This document shows, piece by piece, positions 41,793 to 50,395 of a stretch of DNA of 64,000 bases. The notes under the pieces were generated by a model. The model saw only the letters and a program-made list of their open reading frames with translations. It was not told the origin of the DNA and ran no database searches. The position numbers and the translations under genes are program-made. The stretch is from CAYONP01 sp964405335 (GTDB lineage: Bacteria; Armatimonadota; UBA10988), in assembly GCA_964405335.1 (NCBI GenBank), contig CAYONP010000014.1, positions 15,947-79,946 of the forward strand, read 5' to 3'. Positions within the stretch are counted from its first letter, which is position 1. Every line of letters begins with the position of its first letter.

Positions 41793-42917
41793 TTGTCGGA
41801 TCGGATCGGCATCGGCGTGGTCGGCGCGGGGAGCATCGGCATCCGCGGGGCGCTCGAGCATCTCTGGCTCGACGACGTGCAGGACCGCTGCTTTCTCGCC
41901 GCGGTCTGCGACCCGGTCCCCGGCCGCGCCGCCGCCGCGGCCGAGAAGTACCGCGTCGCCGCGGCCTACCAGTCGTATGAGGACCTGCTCGCCGACGACG
42001 CCGTCGACGCGGTCACGCTCTGCTCGCCCATCGGGCTGCACTTCGATCAAGGGATGCAGGCGGTTGCCGCGGGCAAGCACATCCACTTCAACAAGACCAT
42101 GACCACCACCTGTGCCGAGGCCGACGCGCTGATCGCCGCGGCGGCGACCGCCGGCGTCAAGCTGGTCGCCTCGCCCGGTCAGATGCTCCGGCCGTACAAC
42201 CAGAAGGTGCGCGAGCTGGTCGTCACCGGCGCGCTCGGTCAGATTGTCTGGGCCGCCTGCGGCGCGGCCTTCGGCTCGTACCACGAGCACGAGGGCGTGC
42301 GCGGCGGCGACGACGTGCTGAGCAACATCAACCCGGCCTGGTACTGGCGCAAGCCGGGCGGCGGACCGATGTACGACATGACCGTCTACGGGCTCCACTC
42401 GCTGACCGGGCTGCTCGGCCCGGCCAAGCGGGTCACCGGCCTCAGCGGCGTGGCGATTGCCGAGCGCGAGTACCGCGGCGAGACCTATCCCTGCGACGCC
42501 GACGACAACACGCTGCTGACGGTCGACTTCGGCGACAACCTGTTCGCCCTGGTCTACGGCACCGCCGCCGGCGGCTTCGCGCCGTTCGGCCATGCCAACC
42601 TCTACGGCACGCGGGCGTCGATCATCAATCAGAAGCTGAACGGCGAGCCGGTCGACTACCCGGGCCGCGAAGAGGCCGCCGAGAAGGGCGACAACGTGCT
42701 CCTGCCGCATGTCGTCGGCCGGCATCGCGAGCTGGGCGAATCGCACGTCTTCGAGGATGTCATGCAGCTGGTCGACTGGGTGCGCGAGGGCACGCCGACG
42801 CTGAGCACCGCCGAGCACGCGCGGCACGTGGTCGAGATCATCGAGGCGGGCTACCGCGCCGCCGAGACCGGCGTGACGCAGACGTTGACCAGCACGTTCG
42901 AGCCGCTGCCGGGATAG
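41793..42917 (+). CDS. Gfo/Idh/MocA-family oxidoreductase 1
   Basis: A 374-residue NAD(P)-dependent dehydrogenase. TTG 41793 is the start, with a perfect AGGAGGTG about 5 nt upstream. The Rossmann motif GVVGAGSIG is at about 8-16. In place of the usual EKP active-site tripeptide it has NKT (AGKHIHFNKTMTTT), keeping the Lys but not the Glu or Pro. The C-terminal half (GGGPMYDMTVYGLHSLTGLL) matches the family. Substrates in the family are sugars, inositols or dihydrodiols. It opens the plus-strand catabolic cluster and is followed by a hydrolase-like lipoprotein gene after 9 bp. The altered tripeptide may mean a shifted substrate. Confidence 0.85.
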   Translation: MSDRIGIGVVGAGSIGIRGALEHLWLDDVQDRCFLAAVCDPVPGRAAAAAEKYRVAAAYQSYEDLLADDAVDAVTLCSPIGLHFDQGMQAVAAGKHIHFNKTMTTTCAEADALIAAAATAGVKLVASPGQMLRPYNQKVRELVVTGALGQIVWAACGAAFGSYHEHEGVRGGDDVLSNINPAWYWRKPGGGPMYDMTVYGLHSLTGLLGPAKRVTGLSGVAIAEREYRGETYPCDADDNTLLTVDFGDNLFALVYGTAAGGFAPFGHANLYGTRASIINQKLNGEPVDYPGREEAAEKGDNVLLPHVVGRHRELGESHVFEDVMQLVDWVREGTPTLSTAEHARHVVEIIEAGYRAAETGVTQTLTSTFEPLPG

Positions 42918-42926
42918 GAGCAACCG

Positions 42927-44111
42927 ATGAGCCGATCGGGCCTTGGCGCGGCGGGGTTGATGGTCATGGTCGCCGGCTGCGCCCGAGGCGATGAGCCGCC
43001 GCTGCAGGACTGGCTCGACGCCTGGGCGCCGTACCTCATCCGCTCGGCCGAGCGGCGGTACTGCGACACCGAGACCGGCGAAGAGATCGGCTGGCTGATG
43101 GCGCCGTTCCTCAACGGCTTCTGCTACGGCTACCTGGCCACCGGCGAGACGGCCTGGCTCGATCGCCTGGTCGACTGGGCGGACGCCTGGATCGCCCGCG
43201 GCGTGACCGAGCCCGACGGCTACCTCGGCTGGCCGAAGGAGAACGGCGCCAGCACCGGCGCGGTGACCGTCGCCTTCACCGACAACCTGCTGGGCGAGGC
43301 GATGGGGCTCGAACCGCTGGTCCGCGCCGCGCGGGCAATCCTCGCCGACGAAGCGCTGGCCGAACGCTATGGGGCCAAGGCCCGCGAGTGGCTCGCGCTG
43401 GCCGAGCGGACGTTCGACAAGTGGACCGACCGCGGCTGCTGGCGCGAGGTCGGCGACGGTGGCGTGTGGGTCGTGCCGACCTTCGGTCTCGACCGAGCCG
43501 GCGGCTGGGACGGACCCTACGACCAGCGCGGCGTGGACGGCTTCACGCTGCCGGCCAACAAACAGAACCACGTTGCGCGGTGGCTGCTGGAGCTGTGGGA
43601 TGCGACCGGCAAGCCGGTCTATCGCGAGCGGGCCGAGCGCTGGTTCATCACCTTCCGCTCACGCCTGCGCGAGCGCGACGGTTACCTGGTGTGGAACTAC
43701 TGGGACCCCGCCGGGCCGTGGGACTACCGACCCGACGGGACGACCAAGCACTGGGTCGGGGTCCATCCGAACGGCGGCTACTACAGCATCGACATCGCCG
43801 GCATCGTCGCGGCGTTTGAGCACGGGCTGGTCTTCGACCAGGCGATGATCGACCGGCTGATTGCCACCAACCGTGACTTCATGTGGAACCAGCAGCTCGA
43901 GGGCGCCCGCTTCCAGCGGATCGACGGCGGCGAGCCGGACGAGCGCTGGGCCAACTCGCCCGGCGTGCTCTGGAGCGCCTTGACGCCGTACGACGAGACG
44001 CTGCTGGCAATCTTCGTGGCACACCATTCACCCGCCTCGTGGGGCGGACTGGCGGGCACGCCGCAGCTTGTCGCGCGCCAACGCGGCCGATTGCCGGCGC
44101 CACGGAGGTGA
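42927..44111 (+). CDS. Lipoprotein with six-hairpin (alpha/alpha) glycosidase-like fold
   Basis: A 394-residue protein with a lipobox VAGC (15-18, lipidated Cys18), so probably anchored to a membrane outside the cytoplasm. The body has the repeating helix pattern of (alpha/alpha)6 toroids: WLDAWAPYLIRSAERRYCDT, FCYGYLATGETAWLDRLVDW, then HVARWLLELWDATGKPVYRE and later HPNGGYYSIDIAGIVAAFEH. This resembles GH88/GH105, GH76 and AGE-like enzymes, but no catalytic pair can be assigned. AGGAG precedes the ATG. It is the second gene of the cluster and may trim the oligosaccharide that the cytoplasmic enzymes handle. Confidence 0.7.
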   Translation: MSRSGLGAAGLMVMVAGCARGDEPPLQDWLDAWAPYLIRSAERRYCDTETGEEIGWLMAPFLNGFCYGYLATGETAWLDRLVDWADAWIARGVTEPDGYLGWPKENGASTGAVTVAFTDNLLGEAMGLEPLVRAARAILADEALAERYGAKAREWLALAERTFDKWTDRGCWREVGDGGVWVVPTFGLDRAGGWDGPYDQRGVDGFTLPANKQNHVARWLLELWDATGKPVYRERAERWFITFRSRLRERDGYLVWNYWDPAGPWDYRPDGTTKHWVGVHPNGGYYSIDIAGIVAAFEHGLVFDQAMIDRLIATNRDFMWNQQLEGARFQRIDGGEPDERWANSPGVLWSALTPYDETLLAIFVAHHSPASWGGLAGTPQLVARQRGRLPAPRR

Positions 44112-44160
44112 GCTGCGCGACGAGCGTGGGCGTCGTGTCGCCGCCAAGGCGGTCATTGGG

Positions 44161-44247
44161 CCACCGGTTGACACCGGTGGCTTGGCAGGCAATACCCGCC
44201 CAAGGGGCGGGTTTGGTTGGCAGCAGCCCCGCAATTCAATGTGGGGC
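44161..44247. repeat. Three adjacent, unrelated palindromes
   Basis: Three hairpins stand in a row: CCACCGGTTGACACCGGTGG (44161), ACCCGCCCAAGGGGCGGGT (44194) and a stem GCCCCGC...GTGGGGC with an AATTCAAT loop (44226-44247). Each has a different stem sequence, spaced about 33 bp. They fill the only sizeable gap (187 bp) inside the catabolic cluster. Confidence 0.6.
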
Positions 44248-44298
44248 GACACCGCGAGGCAACGGTAAGTAACCGCGCCTGGACGGGAGGGTCCCGCG

Positions 44299-45762
44299 TT
44301 GGCATCTGAAGACATCAAGCTCGTCGGCCTGTACGTCCATCAGCACTGGCCCTACCGCCATCCCTACTGCGCGCGGACCTGGTCGACCGAGGACTGGCTC
44401 GGCTATGCCGGCGCGCTCAAGCGGCTGGGCTTCAACACGATCCTATTCTGGCCGATGCTCGAGACCATTCCCGACCCGCCCACGCCGAGCGATACAGCCC
44501 AGCTCGACAAGCTCGCCGGCGTGATCGACGGGCTGCACGAGCTGGGCTTGAGGGTCTTGCTTGCGCTCTGCCCGAATGTCGCGCCGGACGACGCCAAGGC
44601 GGCGCAGGCGACCTTCGAAAAACGCCACTTCTTCGCCTGCGACACGCGCATCGATCCCGGCGATCCGGCGGCGCTGGCGCGGCTGCTCGCCCGGCGTGAG
44701 ACGCTGCTGGCGCCGCTCCGCGCGGTCGATGGGGTGTGCATCATCGACAGCGACCCGGGCGGCTATCCCGGCTCGACCAACCAGGAGTTCGTGCTGCTCC
44801 TGACCGAGCATCGTAAGTTGTTCGATCTCCTGCGGCCGGGGATCGAGCTGATCTACTGGATGCACGCCGGCTGGCTCGGCTACAACCGCTTCTATGAGAC
44901 CGGCGTGCTCGGCTTCTCGACCGACGAAGAGAACCTCGACGTGCTGCGCCGCCTGATCGCCGCCGACCCGGCGCCGTGGGGCCTGGCCAACGGGCTGCCG
45001 CTGGCCGAACAGCTCGGCATTGCCGACCGCGTGATCAGCTACAACTACGGACGGATCGAGGGCGAGCCGTCGTTCCCGCAGACCAACTTCGGCGGCGACG
45101 GCGCCTGGCAGGCCGGCGCCTCGCCCGGTCCGCGCGGCGTGATGGGCAACGCGCAGACCCACTGCGTGCAACTCCCCAACACCTTCGCCTTCGCCCGCGG
45201 CGCGCAGGGGCTGCCGGTCGCCGAAGCCGACTACGTGGCCTTTGCGGACGAGCTGCTGACCGGCCAGGGCGCGGTCATCGTGGCCGCCTGGTCGGCCCTG
45301 GCGGGTGACGATGCCGAGGCGATGCGCCGCCGCGCCGACGAGCTCGCCGCGCTGCCGGACGAGGCGCTGGCGCCCGGCCCGCTCGGCGGGCTGTTGTTCG
45401 GCAATCCGCGGCGGTTCGTCACCGACCTGGTCATGATGCTGCGCCTGCGCGCGGCGTTCGTCGAGCTGCGCGACGGAGAGGGCGCGCCGCGCGAGCGGGT
45501 GCGCGCGTTCACCGCGACGGCCACCATGTGGCAGGCGACGCACGGCTACGAGAACTCGTGGTGGTGGCCCGACCTGGCGCCGACGCTGCGCCGGATCGGC
45601 TCGCCGGCGGTCGACGCGGTGCTCGATTCGGCGTTCAACCCGTTCGAGCCACCGCCGGCGGGGATTCCCGGCACGCCGTTCGAGCAGGTCGCCTATCAGT
45701 TGTGGCACACCGAGAGCTACACCACGCGGCTGCTGGCGGCCCTGCGCGAGGCGGCCCAATGA
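44299..45762 (+). CDS. TIM-barrel glycoside-hydrolase-like protein, copy 1
   Basis: A 487-residue protein of an unnamed family. TTG 44299 follows GGGAGGG by about 8 nt. No signal peptide. The sequence shows a beta/alpha barrel: KLVGLYVHQHWPYRHPYC (strand 1), ALKRLGFNTILFWPMLE (strand 2), LGLRVLLALCPNVAPDD (strand 3), VDGVCIIDSDPGGYPGSTNQ (strand 4 with an acidic DPGG motif), IELIYWMHAGWLGYNRF (strand 5) and so on. It is related to the next gene product (45759-47105), which shares the DPGG block. The barrel recalls GH20/GH84-like hydrolases, but I cannot name the family. The stop overlaps the next start (ATGA). Confidence 0.7.
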   Translation: MASEDIKLVGLYVHQHWPYRHPYCARTWSTEDWLGYAGALKRLGFNTILFWPMLETIPDPPTPSDTAQLDKLAGVIDGLHELGLRVLLALCPNVAPDDAKAAQATFEKRHFFACDTRIDPGDPAALARLLARRETLLAPLRAVDGVCIIDSDPGGYPGSTNQEFVLLLTEHRKLFDLLRPGIELIYWMHAGWLGYNRFYETGVLGFSTDEENLDVLRRLIAADPAPWGLANGLPLAEQLGIADRVISYNYGRIEGEPSFPQTNFGGDGAWQAGASPGPRGVMGNAQTHCVQLPNTFAFARGAQGLPVAEADYVAFADELLTGQGAVIVAAWSALAGDDAEAMRRRADELAALPDEALAPGPLGGLLFGNPRRFVTDLVMMLRLRAAFVELRDGEGAPRERVRAFTATATMWQATHGYENSWWWPDLAPTLRRIGSPAVDAVLDSAFNPFEPPPAGIPGTPFEQVAYQLWHTESYTTRLLAALREAAQ

Positions 45763-47105
45763 GCGCCGCGCTGCTGCTGCTGGCCGGCCTCGGCGCGGAA
45801 GCACGGATGGACCACTTCACCGCCGTCGGGCTCTACATCCAACCGCCCCAGGCGGCGCAGCAGCATTACTACGAGTTCCTGCGCGCCGCCGGCTACAACT
45901 ATCTCGAGTTCGTCGACGGTGGATTCGGTGTCCGGCCCGACCGGCTCGACGCCTACTACGACGACATGGCCGCGCAGATTGCCACCGCGCAGGGCCACGG
46001 GTTCGAGGTCTGGATGCTGCTCTTGGCCGGCATGAAGCAGTGGCCGGGGCCCGAGCCGAGCGGCTACGCCGGCAGCTTCAGCGCCCTCGACCGCGAGCAG
46101 CTCGAGCAGCGGCTCTCCTACCTGCGCCGGGCGGCGGCCGGTCTGCGCGGCGCCGACGGCCTCGCCTTTTTCGCCGGCGACCCGGGCGGCGACCCAGAAG
46201 GCCGGAGCACGGTCGACGACTGCCTCGCCTTCGCCCGCGAGGTGCACCGCATCGCCCGGCTCTATGCACCGCGCACGCGGTTCAGCCTCAACCTCTGGGC
46301 GGTGGCCGAGTGGGCCGGCTTCCCCTCGCCCTTCGGCCTCGAGTTCTGGCGCAAGCAGGTCGAGCTGTCGCGCCACATCGCTGGTGACCAGACCCTGCTC
46401 GGGTCCGACTGCGGCCTCGTCTTCTCGCTCGACGGCTACTACCGTTCGCTGACCCTGGCCTGCTATGCCGAGGCCGGGCTCGAGCCGGAGCGCTTCCCCA
46501 CCGCGGCCGACGTGGCCGCGCTGCGCGAGCGCGGCGTCTCGCCACTGCTCGGCTGGCCCTACTTCATCGTCGACGAGGTCGACGATGGCTTCATCACGCC
46601 GAACAACGTCGCCAGCGGCGGACAGGCGCAGGCCGAGACCCGCTACCTGCGGGCGATCATCGACCAGGGCCGCGCGCTCGGCCTCGACGTGCTCGTCGCC
46701 AACGCGTCGTTCGTCGCCGCCGAGGCGCTGAACATCTACGTCTTCGGCCGGATGTGCCGCGACGCCGGCCTGACGCCCGAGGCGGCGCTGGCCGAGTACG
46801 CGTCGATCCTGGCGGAGACGGGCGCCGACGAGCTGACTCAGGTGCTGCGGCTGATCGAGAACCAGAGCAACTGGCAGCACAGCCTGCCGGCCGAGTTACG
46901 GCTGCCCGACCTGCCGTGCGAGCTCGACGCGGCGGCGGCGTTGGCCGTCCTGGCCCGGGTCAGGCCGCGCGCCGAGCCGCCCATCCCGCTGCCGGAGCCG
47001 CCGGCGGCCTACCTCGCGCGCCTGCGCCGGCGGCTGGAGGCGATCGCGGCGGGTGAGCTCGGCGGCACGGCGCCAATCATCCCGTCGCGGAGGGAGGGCG
47101 AATGA
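45759..47105 (+). CDS. TIM-barrel glycoside-hydrolase-like protein, copy 2
   Basis: A 448-residue relative of the preceding protein; ATG 45759 overlaps its stop by four bases. A short hydrophobic start (MSAALLLLAGLGAEA) may be a signal peptide, so this copy may be exported while copy 1 is not. FTAVGLYIQPPQAAQQHYYE and YNYLEFVDGGFGVRPDRLDA are strands 1-2; GADGLAFFAGDPGGDPEGRS is the shared acidic block; FSLNLWAVAEWAGFPSPFGL is strand 5. The C-terminal 130 residues are helical. The stop overlaps the aminotransferase start (ATGA). A pair of diverged hydrolases on either side of the membrane is plausible. Confidence 0.7.
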   Translation: MSAALLLLAGLGAEARMDHFTAVGLYIQPPQAAQQHYYEFLRAAGYNYLEFVDGGFGVRPDRLDAYYDDMAAQIATAQGHGFEVWMLLLAGMKQWPGPEPSGYAGSFSALDREQLEQRLSYLRRAAAGLRGADGLAFFAGDPGGDPEGRSTVDDCLAFAREVHRIARLYAPRTRFSLNLWAVAEWAGFPSPFGLEFWRKQVELSRHIAGDQTLLGSDCGLVFSLDGYYRSLTLACYAEAGLEPERFPTAADVAALRERGVSPLLGWPYFIVDEVDDGFITPNNVASGGQAQAETRYLRAIIDQGRALGLDVLVANASFVAAEALNIYVFGRMCRDAGLTPEAALAEYASILAETGADELTQVLRLIENQSNWQHSLPAELRLPDLPCELDAAAALAVLARVRPRAEPPIPLPEPPAAYLARLRRRLEAIAAGELGGTAPIIPSRREGE

Positions 47106-48466
47106 GCGCCTGGTGGCGTGAGGGGTTCGACTTCGACCACCTGCCGGCGATGGTCACCGGCAGCCCGGGCCCCGCCTCGCGGGCGCTGCACCAGCGGGCC
47201 GGGGCGATCATCCAGGGGCTCTCGTCGCAGGTCAAGCTGCACCCGGTCTGCTTCCGCGAGGGCTACGGCGTGGTGCTGACCGACGTCGACGGCAACCGCT
47301 ACCTCGACTTTTCGTCGGGCATCTACGTCACCACCCTCGGCCACTGCCACCCGAAGGTCAGCGAGGCGGTCGCGCGGGCGGCGCGGACGTTGATGAACTG
47401 CCACGACTTCACCACGCCCGAGAAGACGGCGCTGCTGGAGAAGCTGGTCGACGTCCTGCCGCCGGGCGTGAACGGCGTGCAGCTCTACGATTCGGGCACC
47501 ACGGCGGTCGAGGCGGCGCTCCGCGCGGCGCGGGTGCATTCCGGCCGGCACGAGTTCGTGAGCTGTTTCATGGACTTCCACGGCAAGACCGGCCACGCCG
47601 TCAGCCTGGCCCGGATGAGCCCGGCCAACGGCCCGACCCGTGCCGGCGGGTTCTACCTCGTGCCGCGGCCCGACCCCTACCGCCCGCTCTTCCGCCGCGC
47701 CGACGGCACGATCGACACCGACGCCTACATCGACTTCTACGAGCAGTTCATCGCCAACGCGACCACCGGGCAGTTGGCCGCCTTCGTGCTCGAGCCGATT
47801 CAGGGTTGGGCCGGCTCGATCATCCCGCCCGACGACTTCTTCCCCAAGCTGCGCGCGCTGTGCGACCGGCACGGCATGCTGCTGATCGCCGACGAGGTGC
47901 TGACCTGCATGGGCCGCTGCGGCAAGTGGCTGGCGCTGGAGCACTGGTCGACCGTCGCCGACATCAGCACGCTGGGCAAGGGCTTCGGCAACGGCTTTCC
48001 GGTTACCGCGATGGTCGCCCGCGAGGCGGTCAAGCCGGCCTTCGAGCAGATCTCGGCCTCGACCAGCTACGGCGGCAACCCGATGGCCTGCGCCGCGGCA
48101 CTGGCCTCACTCGAAGTGATCGAGGACGAGGACCTGCTCGCCAACGCGCTGCGGCTGGAGGGTTACTTCATGCGCCGCATGACGGCGATGCAGGCGGCGC
48201 ATCCGATCATCGGCCACGTGCGGGCGAAGGGTTGCCTGCTGGGCATCGAACTGGTCCGCGATCGCGCGACCAAGGAGCCGTTCGACGAGGCCGGCCGGCT
48301 GGTCTACCAGAAGGCCTTCCGCCGCGGCCTGGCCTGGATCCCGGCCGGTCACATCCTCCGCCTGTCGCCGCCGATCATCATGGACGAGGCGGTGGCGGCG
48401 CGGGGCATGGACCTCGTCGAGGAGGCGATTGGGGAGGTGGAGCGGGAGATGGGGTATGCGCGATAG
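47102..48466 (+). CDS. Class III PLP-dependent aminotransferase
   Basis: A 454-residue fold-type I aminotransferase. Family landmarks: LHPVCFREGYGVVLTDVDGN (47-64), LGHCHPKVSEAV (79-90), DSGTTAVEAALRAAR (130-144), IADEVLTCMGR with Asp264 against the pyridine nitrogen, and Lys293 in STLGKGFGNGFP as the Schiff-base Lys. The family uses omega-amino acids, ornithine, GABA or amino-sugar analogues; the first 45 residues and the cluster context suggest a sugar-derived substrate rather than arginine metabolism. GGAGGGAGG precedes the ATG, which also overlaps the preceding stop. No arg or gab genes are nearby. Confidence 0.88.
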   Translation: MSAWWREGFDFDHLPAMVTGSPGPASRALHQRAGAIIQGLSSQVKLHPVCFREGYGVVLTDVDGNRYLDFSSGIYVTTLGHCHPKVSEAVARAARTLMNCHDFTTPEKTALLEKLVDVLPPGVNGVQLYDSGTTAVEAALRAARVHSGRHEFVSCFMDFHGKTGHAVSLARMSPANGPTRAGGFYLVPRPDPYRPLFRRADGTIDTDAYIDFYEQFIANATTGQLAAFVLEPIQGWAGSIIPPDDFFPKLRALCDRHGMLLIADEVLTCMGRCGKWLALEHWSTVADISTLGKGFGNGFPVTAMVAREAVKPAFEQISASTSYGGNPMACAAALASLEVIEDEDLLANALRLEGYFMRRMTAMQAAHPIIGHVRAKGCLLGIELVRDRATKEPFDEAGRLVYQKAFRRGLAWIPAGHILRLSPPIIMDEAVAARGMDLVEEAIGEVEREMGYAR

Positions 48467-48532
48467 GCTGCCTGTGGAGCATCCTGGCCGGGCGGAGCGT
48501 TCAGAGTCGGGGGGCGGCGACCGGAGGCGTGC

Positions 48533-48760
48533 ATGATCCCAGAGGCCCTGCAAAGCGAGCTGCGTCAAAGCCTGGAGAAGCTCTCCGCCAGCGATCAGCA
48601 GAAGGTGCTGGACTACGCCCGCGCGCTGGCGGTGTCGCGGCCGCGTGGAACGCCGGGTTGGGCGTTGCGACCGTTGGTCGGCAGCATCACCACGGAGGAT
48701 CTGAACCGCATGCAGCAGGTGATCGACGAGGACTGCGGACGGATCGACGCACGTCTGTAG
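48533..48760 (+). CDS. Orphan antitoxin-like small protein
   Basis: A 75-residue protein with GGAGG 5 nt before the ATG. LQSELRQSLEKLSASDQQKV followed by LDYARALAV is a pattern of DUF2281-like antitoxins, and GTPGWALRPLVGSITTEDLN then VIDEDCGRID matches a widespread small family found beside PIN or orphan loci. No toxin gene is adjacent: the next gene is a cupin. It interrupts the catabolic cluster, as single antitoxin genes often do. Confidence 0.6.
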   Translation: MIPEALQSELRQSLEKLSASDQQKVLDYARALAVSRPRGTPGWALRPLVGSITTEDLNRMQQVIDEDCGRIDARL

Positions 48761-48786
48761 TCTGCCGTTTGGAGCCGCTGGACGCC

Positions 48787-49269
48787 ATGCCCACCGACTG
48801 GACCCAAGCCTACGAACTCACCGGCCCCGCCCGCGCACAGGCGCTGGCCGAGGCCGGCCGCGTCATCGCCGGCTGGGGACTGGTCATGCCGACGGGTGAG
48901 CCGCTGGTGCTCCACTTCGGACTCGATGACTTCGCGCGGATCGGCGAGGTCGAGTACTGGATCGTCAACGACACGGCCAACGCCTACTGCGGCAAGTTCC
49001 TCTTCCTCTTCGACGGCCAGCGCTGCCCGCTCCACCACCACCTCGTCAAGGACGAGACGTTCTACATCGTCAAAGGGAGCATCGACCTGGAGGTCGACGG
49101 CGAGTCGACCGTCCTACGCGCCGGCGATGTGCTCAAACTGGCGCCCGGTCGGCGGCACACCTTCGCCGCCGTCGGCGGGCCGGCGCTGGTGCTCGAAGTC
49201 TCGCTGCCCTCGGTCGCCGGCGACAACCTCTTCGCCGATCGGCGCATCGGCCGGGACGGCGTGCTGTGA
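48787..49269 (+). CDS. Cupin-domain sugar isomerase-like protein
   Basis: A 160-residue single-domain cupin. HHHLVKDETFYIVKGSIDLE carries two metal-binding His and a Glu of cupin motif 1, and LKLAPGRRHTFAAVGGPALV holds the His of motif 2. The N-terminal helix (ARAQALAEAGRVIAGWGLVM) and size fit the D-lyxose isomerase-like cupins, which interconvert aldose and ketose sugars. The stop overlaps the start of the next dehydrogenase gene (GTGA). No strong ribosome site precedes the ATG. Sugar isomerisation would fit with the dehydrogenase and kinase that follow. Confidence 0.78.
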   Translation: MPTDWTQAYELTGPARAQALAEAGRVIAGWGLVMPTGEPLVLHFGLDDFARIGEVEYWIVNDTANAYCGKFLFLFDGQRCPLHHHLVKDETFYIVKGSIDLEVDGESTVLRAGDVLKLAPGRRHTFAAVGGPALVLEVSLPSVAGDNLFADRRIGRDGVL

Positions 49270-50384
49270 CCACTTACCGCGTCGGCATCCTCGGCGCCGG
49301 CTTCATGGGCCGCACCCACGCCTGGTGCTGGCGTTCGTTGCCGTTCTATTACGAGAAACTGGGCTACCGCATCGAGCTCGCCGGCGTGGCCACCTCACGG
49401 CGCGAGACGGCCGTGGCGGCGCGCGACGCGTTGGGCTTCGCCCACGCCTTCGACTCAGCCGAGGAGCTGATCGCCGACGACGAGATCGACCTGGTCGACA
49501 TCGCCACCCCGAACCACCTCCACGCCGCCGCGCTGCTCGCCGCCGGGCGCGTCGGCAAGCCGGTCTATTGCGACAAGCCGCTAACCGGCCGGCTCGACCA
49601 GGCTCATCTCCTCGCCGCCGAGCTGCGCGATCCCGCGACGGCCGGTCAGATGGTGCTGCAATACCGCTTCTACCCGGCGACGATGCGGGCCCGGCAGATC
49701 GTCGAGGCGGGCGAGCTGGGCGAGGTGATCGGCTTCCGGCTGGTCTACCTCCACTCGGGCAACGTGGCGCCGGGCAAGCGGCTGGCCTGGAAAGACCGTC
49801 GCGACCTGGGCGGCGGCGTGCTCTACGACCTCGGCTCGCACGCGCTCGACCTGCTCACCTGGCTCTGCGGCGAGGCGCCGGTCGAGGTCGTCGCGCGGCA
49901 GACGACGCTCCATCCGCGTCGGCCGTCGCTCGAGGATCCCGCCGTGCTCGCTGAGCAGGACTCGGACGACCTGACGGTGATGCTGCTCCGCCTGGCCGGC
50001 GGGGCGGTGGGCAGCCTCGAGGCGAGCAAGATCGCCACCGGCGCGCAGGACGACCTGCGGTTCGAACTCCACGGCAGCCGCGGCGCGCTCCGCTTTGCGC
50101 TGATGGAGCCGAACTACCTCGACTGGTTCGACGCGGCCGATCCCGAGCTGCCGCTCGGCGGCAGTTCGGGCTTCAAGCGCCTGCACTGCGTCCAGCGCTA
50201 CCCGCCGCCGGCGGTGCTGCCCGCACCGAAAGTCGGCATTGGCTGGATCCGCGGCCACCTGCACTGCCTCTACACCTTCATCACGGCGGTCCATGAAGAT
50301 CGGCCGTTCGACCCGTCGATCGCCCGCGGAATCGAACTCGAGACGTGGCTCGACGCGGCCGCCCGCGCCGCGAGCAGTGGCTAG
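49266..50384 (+). CDS. Gfo/Idh/MocA-family oxidoreductase 2
   Basis: A 372-residue NAD(P)-dependent dehydrogenase; GTG 49266 overlaps the cupin stop. Rossmann motif GILGAGFMG lies at about 6-14, and the usual active-site tripeptide is present as DKP (GKPVYCDKPLTG). GGGVLYDLGSHALDLLTWLC is the family's conserved second-domain block with the His. Only distantly related to the first dehydrogenase at 41793. It probably oxidises position 1 or 3 of the imported sugar or polyol before the FGGY kinase acts. Followed 11 bp later by the kinase gene. Confidence 0.87.
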   Translation: MTTYRVGILGAGFMGRTHAWCWRSLPFYYEKLGYRIELAGVATSRRETAVAARDALGFAHAFDSAEELIADDEIDLVDIATPNHLHAAALLAAGRVGKPVYCDKPLTGRLDQAHLLAAELRDPATAGQMVLQYRFYPATMRARQIVEAGELGEVIGFRLVYLHSGNVAPGKRLAWKDRRDLGGGVLYDLGSHALDLLTWLCGEAPVEVVARQTTLHPRRPSLEDPAVLAEQDSDDLTVMLLRLAGGAVGSLEASKIATGAQDDLRFELHGSRGALRFALMEPNYLDWFDAADPELPLGGSSGFKRLHCVQRYPPPAVLPAPKVGIGWIRGHLHCLYTFITAVHEDRPFDPSIARGIELETWLDAAARAASSG

Positions 50385-50395
50385 GCGCTCGCGCT

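Noticed and set aside
41436..43571. 711-codon open frame on the minus strand
   Set aside because: It is antisense to the SDR end, the Gfo/Idh gene and the lipoprotein gene, which have clear families and ribosome sites. The GC-rich codon bias keeps the opposite frame open.
47102..48466. Arginine biosynthesis aminotransferase (argD)
   Set aside because: No other arg gene is nearby. The overlap with a hydrolase gene and the sugar-gene context argue for a different substrate.
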